Shown one piece after another: positions 55,592 to 64,000 of a DNA stretch of 64,000 nt. The notes below the pieces were generated by a model. The model saw only the letters and a program-made list of their open reading frames with translations. It was not told where the DNA came from and did not search any database. Positions within the stretch are counted from its first letter, which is position 1, and each line of letters starts with the position of its first letter. Source of the stretch: Mycolicibacterium hodleri (GTDB lineage Bacteria; Actinomycetota; Actinomycetes; Mycobacteriales; Mycobacteriaceae); the NCBI RefSeq assembly GCF_006439015.1, contig NZ_RCZG01000013.1, forward strand, positions 62,001-126,000, written 5' to 3'. Both the position numbers and the translations under genes were made by a program.

Positions 55592-58411
55592 CTAGCCCTT
55601 CTTGGCAGCGGCCTTCTTCGCCGGAGCCTTCTTGGCGGGTGACTTCTTGGCGGCCTTCTTCACGGGCGCCTTCTTCTTCACCGGGCCCCGCGCGCGACGG
55701 TCGGCCAGCAGCTCCGAGGCCCGCCCATCGGTGATCGACATGACGTCGTCGCCCTTGCGCAGGCTCGCGTTGGTCTCCCCGTCCGTCACGTACGGACCGA
55801 AGCGGCCGTCCTTGATCACCATCGGCTTCTCCGACACCGGGTCGTTGCCCAGCTCGCGCAGGGGCGGCGTCGCGGCGCCCTGCCTGCCGCGCCGCTTCGG
55901 CTCGGAGTAGATCTTCAGGGCCTCGTCGAGGGTGATGGTGAACATCTGATCCTCGTTGGCCAGCGATCGAGAATCGGTGCCGCGCTTCAGGTACGGCCCG
56001 TAGCGGCCGTTCTGCGCGGTGATCTCCTCGTTGTTCGTGGGGTCGGTGCCGACGACGCGGGGCAACGACAGCAGCTTCAACGCATCGTCGAGTGTCACCG
56101 TCTCCAGGTCCATGGACTGCAGCAGCGAACCCGTGCGCGGCTTGGGACCGGTCGGCGGCTTCTTGCCCTTCTTCGCGGGTGCGCCATCCTCCGGATCCTC
56201 TGGTGGGGCCGGCAGCACCTCGGTGACGTAGGGACCGTACCGGCCGTCCTTTGCAACGATCTCGTGTCCGGACACCGGGTCGACGCCGAGCGAACGGCCC
56301 TCCTGCGGTGTGGAGAACAGCTTCTCGGCGAGTTCTAGAGTCAGTTCATCGGGGGTCAACTCGTCCTTGAGGTTGGCCCGCTGTGGCTTGAGCTCTCCGG
56401 CCCCGGCGTCCTCATCCGCCACCATCCGCTCGAGGTAGGGACCGTTGCGGCCGACCCGAACGTTGATCATCCGCCCTTGATCGTCTTCGAACATCTTGAT
56501 GGAGTTGACTTCTCGGGCGTCGATCTCCTCGAGGTTGCCGCCGACCAGCTTCTTGAGCCCACCGGACCTGGCGATCGATCCCTCCGCGCCGTGCTCGCCG
56601 CCAAAGTAGAAGTTGTTGAGCCAGTTGGTTCTTCGCTCGTTGCCCGAGGCGATCTCGTCGAGTTCGTCCTCCATGGCCGCCGTGAAGTCGTAGTCGACGA
56701 GACGACCGAAGTGCTGTTCCAGCAACCCGATCACGGCGAACGCCACCCACGACGGAACAAGCGCGCTGCCCTTCTTGTGGACGTAGCCGCGGTCCTGGAT
56801 GGTCTTGATGATCGACGAGTACGTCGATGGCCGACCGATGCCGAGCTCTTCGAGCGACTTGATCAACGACGCTTCCGTGAAGCGCGCAGGCGGACTGGTC
56901 GTATGTCCGTCCGCAGTCAGATCGGTGGCGTCGACCCGCTGGCCCTGCGTCAGGTTGGGCAGCCGGCTCTCGGCGTCGTCGGCCTCGCCGCCCGCCTGTT
57001 CGTCGAGGCTCTCGACGTACGCCTTCAGGAAGCCCGCAAAGGTGATCGTGCGGCCGCTGGAACTGAAGACGACCTGCTCGCCGGACGTAGCGGTCCCCGC
57101 GATCCGCAGCGACAGCGTCGTCCCGCGGGCGTCGGCCATCTGCGAGGCCACCGTGCGCTGCCAGATCAGCTCGTAGAGCCGGAATTCGTCGTTGTCCAGC
57201 GCCGAGTGCAGCTGACCGGGCGTCTGGAAGACGTCGCCCGACGGCCTGATGGCCTCGTGGGCCTCCTGCGCGTTCTTTACCTTGCGGGTGTACTGGCGGG
57301 CCGTCGGATGGACGTATTCCTCGCCATAGAGCTGCCTGGCCTGATTGCGGGCCGCATTGATCGCCGTCTCGGACAGCGTCGTCGAGTCGGTACGCATGTA
57401 GGTGATGTAGCCGTTCTCGTACAGCCGCTGGGCGATGCTCATGCATCGTTCCGAGGAGAACCGAAGCTTGCGCCCGGCCTCCTGCTGCAACGTCGAGGTC
57501 ATGAAGGGCGGGTATGGCCGACGGGTATAGGGCTTTTGCTCGACCGACGCAACGCTGAGCTGGGCTCCCCGCAGCCCACCTGCCAGCGCCGATGCTGCGC
57601 TCTCGGTGAGAACCAGCACCTCGTCTGGCTTGCGAAGCCCGCCGAGCGAGTCGAAGTCGCGGCCGCTGGCCACGCGCTTGCCGTCGACGGTGTTCAGCTT
57701 GGCCATGAACCTCGGCGGTGCGGCTTGCGCGTCCGAGACGCTGGCGTCGAGTTCCGCGGTGACGTCCCAGTAGCCGGCGGTGCGGAACGCCATCCGTTCG
57801 CGCTCCCGCTGCACGATGATCCGGGTCGCCACCGACTGGACGCGGCCCGCCGACAACTTCGGCGCCACCTTCTTCCACAGCACCGGACTGACCTCGTAGC
57901 CGTACAACCGGTCGAGGATGCGGCGGGTCTCCTGGGCGTCGACCAGGTCGATGTCGAGGTCGCGGGGGTCGTTGGCGGCGGCCTGGATGGCCGATTCGGT
58001 GATTTCGTGGAAGACCATCCGCTTGACGGGGATGCGCGGCTTGAGCGTTTCGAGCAGGTGCCAGGCGATCGCCTCACCCTCGCGGTCACCGTCCGTCGCC
58101 AGATAGAGCTCGTCGACGTCCTTGAGCAGGCTTTTAAGCTCGCTGACCGTGCTCTTCTTCTCAGGGCTGATGATGTAGAGCGGTTCGAAGTCGGCGTCGA
58201 CGTTGACCCCGAGACGGGCCCACGGTTCCGATTTGTACTTTGCGGGCACGTCGGCCGCAGCACGCGGGAGGTCACGGATGTGGCCGCGCGACGATTCCAC
58301 GATGTAGCTGGATCCGAGGTATCCGGCGATTTTGCGCGCCTTTGTGGGCGACTCGACTATGACGAGTCGCCGAATCCTGCCGTTGCCGCTGCCACTGTCC
58401 TGGTCAGCCAA
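55592..58411 (-). CDS. topA: DNA topoisomerase I
   Basis: A 939-residue type IA topoisomerase that relaxes negative supercoils. The TOPRIM domain has RRLVIVESPTKARKIAGYLG with its catalytic Glu and the DxDxE in YLATDGDREGEAIAWHL. The active-site tyrosine is in NGYITYMRTDSTTLS. Like other mycobacterial TopA, it lacks the Cys4 zinc fingers of E. coli and instead has several C-terminal topoisomerase repeat domains (GRNGPYLERM; DGRYGPYVTEV; NGRYGPYLKRG; DGRFGPYVTDG). A lysine/alanine-rich tail (KKKAPVKKAAKKSPAKKAPA) ends the protein. Converges on the cyclase gene with a 12-bp gap. Confidence 0.97.
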   Translation of the reverse strand: MADQDSGSGNGRIRRLVIVESPTKARKIAGYLGSSYIVESSRGHIRDLPRAAADVPAKYKSEPWARLGVNVDADFEPLYIISPEKKSTVSELKSLLKDVDELYLATDGDREGEAIAWHLLETLKPRIPVKRMVFHEITESAIQAAANDPRDLDIDLVDAQETRRILDRLYGYEVSPVLWKKVAPKLSAGRVQSVATRIIVQRERERMAFRTAGYWDVTAELDASVSDAQAAPPRFMAKLNTVDGKRVASGRDFDSLGGLRKPDEVLVLTESAASALAGGLRGAQLSVASVEQKPYTRRPYPPFMTSTLQQEAGRKLRFSSERCMSIAQRLYENGYITYMRTDSTTLSETAINAARNQARQLYGEEYVHPTARQYTRKVKNAQEAHEAIRPSGDVFQTPGQLHSALDNDEFRLYELIWQRTVASQMADARGTTLSLRIAGTATSGEQVVFSSSGRTITFAGFLKAYVESLDEQAGGEADDAESRLPNLTQGQRVDATDLTADGHTTSPPARFTEASLIKSLEELGIGRPSTYSSIIKTIQDRGYVHKKGSALVPSWVAFAVIGLLEQHFGRLVDYDFTAAMEDELDEIASGNERRTNWLNNFYFGGEHGAEGSIARSGGLKKLVGGNLEEIDAREVNSIKMFEDDQGRMINVRVGRNGPYLERMVADEDAGAGELKPQRANLKDELTPDELTLELAEKLFSTPQEGRSLGVDPVSGHEIVAKDGRYGPYVTEVLPAPPEDPEDGAPAKKGKKPPTGPKPRTGSLLQSMDLETVTLDDALKLLSLPRVVGTDPTNNEEITAQNGRYGPYLKRGTDSRSLANEDQMFTITLDEALKIYSEPKRRGRQGAATPPLRELGNDPVSEKPMVIKDGRFGPYVTDGETNASLRKGDDVMSITDGRASELLADRRARGPVKKKAPVKKAAKKSPAKKAPAKKAAAKKG

Positions 58412-58544
58412 CTGTGTCTACGCTCCACTTCTATGCTGCCGGTGAACGCGGAACCACTGAATCAGCAGCCCCACCAGCCCACGGCAACTGACAATTTCGC
58501 ACCCCGGGCGAGCCTACGCAAACTGGCTTCCCTCCCGAGAAGCA

Positions 58545-59135
58545 TCACGCACGTGGCCAATGGTGGAACGCATCGGTATGGCCAGGTGGTTCCCCCACGT
58601 TCTCTACCAGGCGCGATAGGCGTCTGCGCCCGCTAATCCGGAGCGCCGGGTGTGACCCGCGAGTGCCAATCAACGTCGGCGCGATTCCTACCCGCATCAT
58701 CGCCGATGCCAGTGCGGAATGCGTATCCGGCGCATGCGGATCGAGTCCCAGTAGATAGCGGTCGGCCTCCGGCGTCCCGGCGGCCAGCGTCCAGGCCCGC
58801 AACTCGCGCGGGCCGGGCAACCACTGTGGAGGCACCGTCTTGACGGCACCGCGCGTCCAGTTCGCCGCGATGGTCGCCAGCAGTGGGTCCGGCGCCGTGC
58901 GGACCAGCGGACTGTTCTCGTCCGTGCGTCCGATCTCGGGCACCAGGCCGGCCTCGGCGATCATCTCGGCCAGCGACTCGGCACGCCACAGTTGATCGAC
59001 CACCACCGACAGCCGCGCGGCCCGGTGGTCACCCTGCCCGACGAACACCACCTGTCCCGGCGCAGCCAGGATCCCGGTGAGGTCGGCGACCGCAGGCGGC
59101 ACCGCCTCCGCCGAGAAGAAGGACAGCTGGCTCAC
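58545..59135 (-). CDS. conserved hypothetical protein (Rv3647c type)
   Basis: A 196-residue soluble protein, in the position of Rv3647c upstream of topA. It has no signal peptide, membrane segment or familiar catalytic motif. Readable segments are SFFSAEAVPPAVADLTGILA, GDHRAARLSVVVDQLWRAES and NWTRGAVKTVPPQWLPGPRELRAW. It is conserved in mycobacteria by position, but I do not recognise a function. In M. tuberculosis cspA follows it; no cold-shock gene is present in the 143 bp between this gene and the helicase. Confidence 0.75.
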   Translation of the reverse strand: MSQLSFFSAEAVPPAVADLTGILAAPGQVVFVGQGDHRAARLSVVVDQLWRAESLAEMIAEAGLVPEIGRTDENSPLVRTAPDPLLATIAANWTRGAVKTVPPQWLPGPRELRAWTLAAGTPEADRYLLGLDPHAPDTHSALASAMMRVGIAPTLIGTRGSHPALRISGRRRLSRLVENVGEPPGHTDAFHHWPRA

Positions 59136-59278
59136 GAACCGACCCTAGGCCAGCGGGGCAGCCCCGCTGCGGCACCGTGCCGGTTGGGCGGCCGACCTGT
59201 TACCGCTCGAGGGCGGATAGTCGATCATGTACGGGGTCGACGCGACGGGAGCGGCCCACGAATTCGGGGGGACGGAAC

Positions 59279-61621
59279 GTGACTGAGGGGGCATCTGACT
59301 TCGGTCGCGAGTTGCTCGCCTGCGCCGTCGACGGCACCAGGCCCGACGAGCACCCGCTGCGCCACGTGGCCGACCTCGCTCCCCGCCGCGCCCGCCCGCA
59401 GCCGTGGCCGCGATGGGCAGATCCAGACGTCGTCCTGGCCTTCACCGACCGTGGCATCACCGAACCGTGGACCCATCAGGTAGCGGCGGCCGACCTCGCC
59501 CACTCCGGTCGCCACGTGGTGCTCAGTACGGGCACGGCGTCGGGCAAGTCGCTGGCCTATCAACTGCCGATATTGACGGCGCTCGCAGCGGATCCGCGGG
59601 CACGGACGCTGTACCTCGCGCCGACCAAGGCCCTCGGACACGATCAACTGCGCGCCGCCCAGTCGTTGACCAGCGCGGTGCCCAGCCTGGTCCACGTGGG
59701 GCCCAGCTCGTACGACGGTGACAGCAGTCAGGACGCCCGCCGCTTCGCCCGCGAGAACTCGCGGTGGATCTTCTCCAACCCGGACATGATCCATCTGTCC
59801 CTGCTGCGCAATCACGCCCGCTGGGCGGTTTTCCTGCGTCACCTGCAATTCGTCGTGGTAGACGAATGTCATTACTACCGAGGGATATTCGGATCCAACG
59901 TGGCGATGGTGCTGCGACGACTGGTGCGACTGTGCGAACGGTACTCGGCGAGTGGCGGCGAGGGGCCCACGGTGATCTTCGCGAGTGCGACGACGTCGTC
60001 GCCGGCGGCCACCGCGTCGGAACTGTTGGGCCACACCGTCGCCGAGGTCACCGACGACGGCTCACCCCAGGGCGGGAGGACGGTGGCGCTCTGGGAGCCA
60101 GCCCTGCGTGACGACATCACCGGCGAGAACGGCGCCCCGGTTCGGCGCTCCGCAGGATCCGAGGCGGGGCGGGTGATGGCCGACCTCATCGCCGAAGGTG
60201 CGCGTACGTTGACCTTTGTCCGGTCCCGACGCGGGGCCGAGCTGACCGCGCTCGGCGCGCGTGCCCGGCTGGAGGAGGTCGCGCCCGACCTCGCGGGACT
60301 GGTGGCGTCCTACCGCGCCGGTTACCTCGCCGAGGACCGGCGAGCGCTCGAGCGCGCCCTGACCGACGGCGAATTGCGCGGCCTCGCCACCACCAATGCG
60401 CTCGAACTCGGGGTCGACATCGCCGGTCTCGACGCGGTGGTGCTGGCCGGCTTCCCCGGCACCGTCACCTCATTTTGGCAGCAGGCGGGGCGGGCCGGAC
60501 GCCGCGGCCAGAGCGCCCTGATCGTGCTGATCGCGCGAGACGATCCGTTGGACACCTTCCTGGTGCATCACCCCGCCGCATTGCTCGACAGGCCCATCGA
60601 ACGCGTCGTGATCGATCCCAAGAACCCCTATGTCCTTGGGCCACAGCTGCTTTGCGCTGCTACCGAACTCCCCCTGACCGAGGCCGAGGTACGCACGTGG
60701 GACGCAGAGGCAGTGGCCGATTCGCTCGTCGACGACGGCCTGCTGAGACGACGACCCGCCGGATACTTTCCCGCACCGGGGTTGGATCCTCATCCGGCCG
60801 TCGACATCCGAGGCTCCTCCGGCGGGCAGATCGCGATCGTCGAGACCGGAACGGGCCGAATGCTCGGCAGCACGAGCGCGGGTCAGGCACCGTCATCGAT
60901 CCATCCCGGCGCGGTCTACCTGCACCAGGGTGAGAGCTACGTCGTCGACTCGCTCGACTTCGAGGACGGCATCGCCTTCGTGCGTGCCGACGATCCCGGC
61001 TATTCGACGTCTGCCAGGGAACTCACGGACGTCGCCGTGACCGGTCGTGGTGAGCGGCGCACCGTGGGGCCCGTCACCATAGGACTGGTGCCGGTGGCGG
61101 TGAGCCACAAGGTAATCGGCTTTCTGCGACGACGGCTGAGCGGCGAGGTCATCGACTTCGTCGACCTCGACATGCCCACCCAGTCTCTCGAGACCATGGC
61201 CGTCATGTGCACGATCGATCCGGAAGCCCTGCAGCGCAGCGGTATCGCCGATACGCGCGTACCCGGTTCGCTACACGCAGCGGAGCACGCGGCCATCGGC
61301 CTGCTTCCGCTGGTGGCGAGCTGCGACCGCGGCGACATCGGCGGTGTCTCGATGGCGGTGGGCCCGGAGACGGGGACGCCGACGATCTTCGTCTACGACG
61401 GCCACCCCGGTGGCGCGGGCTTCGCCGACCGCGGATATCGACAGATCACCACCTGGTGGGGCGCGACGGCCTCGGCGATCGAAGCGTGCGAATGCCCATG
61501 GGGTTGCCCGTCGTGCGTGCAATCACCCAAGTGCGGAAACGGAAACGATCCGCTCGACAAGGTCGGTGCCGTCGCGGTGCTCCAACTGGTGCTCGACGAG
61601 TTGGCGGGTCAGAGCGAATGA
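59279..61621 (+). CDS. DEAD/DEAH-box DNA helicase with DUF1998 zinc domain (MrfA-like)
   Basis: A 780-residue superfamily 2 helicase. Walker A is GTASGKS (residues 85-91), motif II is DECH (VVVDECHYYRG), motif III is FASATTSSP and motif VI is QQAGRAGRRGQSAL. The C-terminal DUF1998 domain ends in a four-cysteine cluster CECPWGCPSCVQSPKCG (about residues 740-756). This combination defines the YprA/MrfA group involved in mitomycin-type DNA damage repair in Bacillus. GTG 59279 with GGGGGGACGGAAC just upstream is the start; the longer frame from 59177 lacks homology. Equivalent to Rv3649. Confidence 0.9.
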   Translation: MTEGASDFGRELLACAVDGTRPDEHPLRHVADLAPRRARPQPWPRWADPDVVLAFTDRGITEPWTHQVAAADLAHSGRHVVLSTGTASGKSLAYQLPILTALAADPRARTLYLAPTKALGHDQLRAAQSLTSAVPSLVHVGPSSYDGDSSQDARRFARENSRWIFSNPDMIHLSLLRNHARWAVFLRHLQFVVVDECHYYRGIFGSNVAMVLRRLVRLCERYSASGGEGPTVIFASATTSSPAATASELLGHTVAEVTDDGSPQGGRTVALWEPALRDDITGENGAPVRRSAGSEAGRVMADLIAEGARTLTFVRSRRGAELTALGARARLEEVAPDLAGLVASYRAGYLAEDRRALERALTDGELRGLATTNALELGVDIAGLDAVVLAGFPGTVTSFWQQAGRAGRRGQSALIVLIARDDPLDTFLVHHPAALLDRPIERVVIDPKNPYVLGPQLLCAATELPLTEAEVRTWDAEAVADSLVDDGLLRRRPAGYFPAPGLDPHPAVDIRGSSGGQIAIVETGTGRMLGSTSAGQAPSSIHPGAVYLHQGESYVVDSLDFEDGIAFVRADDPGYSTSARELTDVAVTGRGERRTVGPVTIGLVPVAVSHKVIGFLRRRLSGEVIDFVDLDMPTQSLETMAVMCTIDPEALQRSGIADTRVPGSLHAAEHAAIGLLPLVASCDRGDIGGVSMAVGPETGTPTIFVYDGHPGGAGFADRGYRQITTWWGATASAIEACECPWGCPSCVQSPKCGNGNDPLDKVGAVAVLQLVLDELAGQSE

Positions 61622-61925
61622 GCCGGCCCGTGGCGACGGCCAACCCCTCGATGGACGTCTGCCACGGCTCGGCAATGGACACCAGTGAATGCGGGCCAGA
61701 GCGTGAACTCCGGCGAGCAACGGTCGGACGACGCGATCCGTTCTCAGTCCCGGTCACCCGGGCGCGAACTCAAAAATACCTTTTGGCCAGGGATGGCGCC
61801 AGGGTCGTTCGTGCCCCGGACACCCGCCGTTCACCTGTGTGATGGCTGGCAACATGGCCGCCGACCACGAATTCCGTTGCCGACTGCGGCTAATGCCGCA
61901 CAACACCCGCCGGTAAGATGCGGCC
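61622..61925 (+). promoter_or_regulatory. 304-bp intergenic region with a leaderless -10 box at its end
   Basis: No convincing gene is visible here; short open frames have no family features. At the 3' end TAAGAT (61914-61919) lies 6 bases before ATG 61926 and fits a leaderless promoter for the Rv3651-like gene. M. tuberculosis carries a PE gene in this interval; nothing like it is seen. Confidence 0.45.
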
Positions 61926-62987
61926 ATGACGCACGAATGGCTCCTGGTGGAGACGCTCGGTGCCGAACCGGCTGTCGTCGCACAGGGGCAACACACCAAG
62001 AACCTGGTGCCCATCAGCGCGTTCCTTCGTCGGAACCCGAATCTGATGGCCATTCAGACGGCCATCAACGAGACGGTCCACGCAGGCAAGCCGTTGAGCA
62101 GTCTGACTCCCAAGAGCGACCGGGTGATTCGCACCGAGGTGGTGCAGATGTCCGACGGCCGCATCCACGGCGTCCACGTCTGGGTCGGCCCGCCGGACGA
62201 GGGGCCGCCGGACAGGGTGCTGCCCGGCCCGTTGAAGTGGGATCTGACCAATGGGATCGCCACGGACACGCCGGAGTCACTGATGAACAGCGGCCTCGAT
62301 CCCACGACCGAGGCCACGCAGGGGCGCGCGTTCGCCGAAGATCTGCCGTCGCGGAATCTGAATCCGAGCGAGGCGCGGGTGCTTGCGGTGGCGATCAAGC
62401 CGGAGGCAGGCCGAACGTTCTGCAGCACGTGGGACATCAACGATTACAAGGGCAAGCCGATCACGGTCGGGTTCGCGGCCCGCGTTCTTCAGGAAGCCGA
62501 CGACACCGGGCATGACAGGTTGATCTGTCGAGCGATGAATTGGCGCGGAATGCGTGACGCATCCGCAGAGTCCCGCAACGACCTCGGCCAACGAATCCTC
62601 GACGGCTTGGCTCAGCCCGGAATCCACCGGGCGCTCGTCGATCTGAAGACGTGGAAGCTGCTGAAGTGGCTCGACGAGCCGTGTCCGTTCTACGACTGGC
62701 ACGCCAGAGAGGACGGCACGTCCATCGTCCATCCCGACGACGAGATTCACATCGCCTCGATGGCCACGGACTTCGCTTCCGGCGCAGCGTCACGGGTGCT
62801 CCGACTCCGGGCCCTCGACGGCGGTTGGACTCCCATTCACGTGACGGCACACCGCGTCGAGATCGACGACGACACCTACGCAGGTCTGCTGTCCCTGCGG
62901 TTGCCGACCGAAGACGACGGTAATCCCCCGGCGCGCAAGATCACTCGCCGAGCCAAGGCTCGCGCAGGGAAGGCCGCGCGACCCTAA
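61926..62987 (+). CDS. PAS/GAF-like conserved protein (Rv3651 type)
   Basis: A 353-residue soluble protein matching mycobacterial Rv3651. Three regions are apparent. The N-terminal domain (THEWLLVETLGAEPAVVAQG, about 1-120) contains VHVWVGPPDEGPP. The middle domain (about 150-240) contains FCSTWDINDYKGKPITVGFAARVLQEADD. The C-terminal PAS-like domain (about 245-335) contains FYDWHAREDGTSIVHPDDEIHIASMA. The Arg/Ala/Lys-rich tail is probably disordered. A sensory or ligand-binding role is likely from the folds, but no partner is known. Its stop lies one base from the convergent TadE-like cluster. Confidence 0.82.
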   Translation: MTHEWLLVETLGAEPAVVAQGQHTKNLVPISAFLRRNPNLMAIQTAINETVHAGKPLSSLTPKSDRVIRTEVVQMSDGRIHGVHVWVGPPDEGPPDRVLPGPLKWDLTNGIATDTPESLMNSGLDPTTEATQGRAFAEDLPSRNLNPSEARVLAVAIKPEAGRTFCSTWDINDYKGKPITVGFAARVLQEADDTGHDRLICRAMNWRGMRDASAESRNDLGQRILDGLAQPGIHRALVDLKTWKLLKWLDEPCPFYDWHAREDGTSIVHPDDEIHIASMATDFASGAASRVLRLRALDGGWTPIHVTAHRVEIDDDTYAGLLSLRLPTEDDGNPPARKITRRAKARAGKAARP

Positions 62988-62988
62988 G

Positions 62989-63303
62989 TCAGACCGGTCC
63001 GGCGCGGGCGCTCGCTCGGGCCGCATGGACTCCCCACCGCCCGAGGTTCACGGGCACCTCGACCGACACGACGACGTCGAGATCGTCGACCGCGCAGCTG
63101 GCCATCGTCGCCGACATCACGGCGATCAGCGAAGCCGCCGACGTGCACGCCATCGCGGGACCCGCCGCCAGGTTCCCCGCTGCCGAGAGCGCGGCCAGAT
63201 CGGCGACCGCCTGCGCTCGATGCCTGGCGATCACCGCTGAGCCGACCACTGCCCCACCCGCGGTCAGCGCCATCAGCACCGCCATGATCGCGACCGCGAC
63301 CAC
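62989..63303 (-). CDS. TadE-neighbourhood secreted protein (Rv3654c type)
   Basis: A protein of about 104 residues. The hydrophobic N-terminal helix (VVAVAIMAVLMALTAGGAVVGSAV) and RHRAQAVADLAALSAA match the Flp pilus-associated helicase/secretion-neighbourhood TadE-like family (Rv3654c). Two cysteines (MACTSAAS; ASCAVDD) may form a disulphide outside the membrane. GTG 63303 is the first standard start. Conserved residues SEHGSAS just upstream suggest translation may begin earlier from a non-standard codon near 63324, overlapping TadE. Confidence 0.75.
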   Translation of the reverse strand: MVAVAIMAVLMALTAGGAVVGSAVIARHRAQAVADLAALSAAGNLAAGPAMACTSAASLIAVMSATMASCAVDDLDVVVSVEVPVNLGRWGVHAARASARAGPV

Positions 63304-63319
63304 GCTCGCCGAGCCGTGT

Positions 63320-63622
63320 TCAGAGTCCAGGTTCCACCAATGCCACCGACTCGGCCGCAATGGTGAAGCCCGGCAACAGGTTCGATCGAGAGCTGACCCT
63401 TGCGACGACGTACCCGCCGTCGCGGCGCAGCACCAGGTCCGCACCCGGGGGCCCACCCTTGCGCACCGCGTCCGAGGCAGCGCCCTCGTCACCTCGAGCC
63501 GCCAAGCGCGCGGCTTCACGCGACGAGTCGACGCACCGCACCTGCGTTCCAACCGCAGCGAGCCCACCCACGCACAGCACCAACACGACGGCCAACGCGG
63601 CAACGGCGAACGCCGCCTCCAC
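63320..63622 (-). CDS. TadE-like pseudopilin (Rv3655c type)
   Basis: A 100-residue TadE-family minor pilin. VEAAFAVAALAVVLVLCVGG is the N-terminal pilin-like helix with the Glu that aligns subunits (VTVEAAF). VRCVDSSREAARLAARGD follows, as in mycobacterial TadE. The GTG at 63622 begins right at VEAAF, leaving almost no leader; upstream codons GGVT continue in frame without a start. It is part of the flp/tad pilus cluster, downstream of the Flp-like pilin. Confidence 0.82.
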   Translation of the reverse strand: MEAAFAVAALAVVLVLCVGGLAAVGTQVRCVDSSREAARLAARGDEGAASDAVRKGGPPGADLVLRRDGGYVVARVSSRSNLLPGFTIAAESVALVEPGL

Positions 63623-63663
63623 CGTGACACCACCGGCGTCTCCGCCGCTCCTGCCCGCCGCAC

Positions 63664-63870
63664 CTAGACGTTCGTGTTCAACGCCCGCGTGATGATGTTG
63701 GTCAGCGCACTGACGATCGAATCGCCGGTGACCACCGTGTACAGGATCGCCCCGAAGGCCGCCGCAGCGACGGTACCGATGGCATATTCGACGGTGGACA
63801 TTCCGGACTCGTCCACCGCCAGCAAGATCATCCGCGCCTGTACTCGTCGAAACACATTGTCGTTCAACAT
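63664..63870 (-). CDS. Flp-type pilin, DUF4244 (Rv3656c type)
   Basis: A 68-residue pilin precursor. A basic leader precedes DESGMSTVEYAIGTVAAAAFGAILYTVV. The G-M-S-T-V-E-Y motif holds the prepilin cleavage site (after Gly) and Glu5 of the mature pilin, followed by a hydrophobic helix. It matches the DUF4244 pilin encoded after TadC in mycobacteria. ATG 63870 with a purine-rich GGGAGGGAG/GGGGA leader upstream. The mature protein would be about 45 residues. Confidence 0.9.
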   Translation of the reverse strand: MLNDNVFRRVQARMILLAVDESGMSTVEYAIGTVAAAAFGAILYTVVTGDSIVSALTNIITRALNTNV

Positions 63871-63924
63871 TTTCGATCCCCATTCTCCCTCCCACGACTC
63901 GCAGTACCTCCGCGAGTCACGTAC

Positions 63925-64000
63925 TCACCAAGCCCCCGACTGCCACACGTCGCCAGCCAGGCCGACCACCACCGGGACGATCCCCAGACACACGAACGCA
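63925..64000 (-). CDS. C-terminal end of a TadC-like membrane protein (partial)
   Basis: The last 24 codons before a TGA stop at 63927-63925 read AFVCLGIVPVVVGLAGDVWQ and then SGAW, a hydrophobic terminal helix. In this position, directly upstream of the Flp-like pilin, mycobacteria encode TadC (Rv3657c), an inner-membrane platform protein of pilus assembly. The rest lies outside the window. Confidence 0.6.
   Translation of the reverse strand, partial: AFVCLGIVPVVVGLAGDVWQSGAW

Noticed and set aside
56477-58636. 719-codon open frame on the plus strand
   Set aside because: It lies antisense to topA across its whole length, has a composition typical of the GC-rich shadow frame, and shows no family motif.
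59136-59278. cspA expected between the Rv3647c-like gene and the helicase
   Set aside because: The 143-bp gap is too short, and no cold-shock motif (KWFNxxKGFGFI) is present on either strand.

Overview
The window is GC-rich actinobacterial DNA. Gene order identifies it as a Mycobacterium, most likely a rapid-growing Mycolicibacterium. lsr2-lysS, coaX-panC, the folK-folB-folP-folE-ftsH block, ephA-lpqG-hpt-tilS, dacB/ppa, galE, tRNA-Thr-holB-adenylate cyclase-topA and the tad pilus cluster follow the Mycobacterium tuberculosis Rv3597c-Rv3657c order as I remember it. The PE/PPE/ESX genes that sit between ephA and lpqG in M. tuberculosis are absent, which fits a rapid grower. Many start codons are GTG, 4-base overlaps are common, and several genes have a TANNNT -10 box 6-8 bases before the start codon, the mycobacterial leaderless arrangement.

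Region by region: (1) 190-2186, lsr2 and lysS. (2) 2210-15687, an accessory metabolic island between lysS and coaX. A minus-strand operon reads DMGO, sarcosine oxidase, Rieske oxygenase, aldehyde dehydrogenase, APC permease, GMC oxidoreductase, a cNMP/CBS/DUF294 protein and an IclR regulator, with a convergent D-amino-acid PLP enzyme at its end. Together these can take choline through betaine, dimethylglycine and sarcosine to glycine. (3) 15760-25432, pantothenate/CoA genes (with panD missing), conserved hypotheticals, folate synthesis and ftsH. (4) 25612-32542, ephA, lpqG, hpt, tilS, a zinc metallopeptidase, dacB and ppa, punctuated by three tandem-repeat arrays. (5) 32656-41546, accessory genes: uraD-alc for ureides, a class C serine hydrolase, lhgO, a DUF222/HNH protein, an intact ketoglutarate semialdehyde dehydrogenase beside broken kdgD and LysR genes, and a dehydrogenase remnant.

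(6) 41650-49233 holds the most interesting unit. A 1307-residue single-module membrane NRPS of the Pls (epsilon-poly-lysine synthetase) architecture is translationally coupled (GTGA overlaps) to an M1 zinc peptidase and then to a flippase-like membrane protein. These are followed by the polyprenyl-phosphate sugar transferase ppgS and its small membrane partner. This resembles a homopoly-amino-acid synthesis and trimming system attached to a cell-envelope glycosylation operon. (7) 49282-64000, galE, a large membrane protein, a carboxymuconolactone decarboxylase-family protein, tRNA-Thr, holB, an adenylate cyclase, topA, an MrfA-like helicase, an Rv3651-like sensor protein, and the downstream end of a tad/flp pilus cluster that is cut by the window edge.
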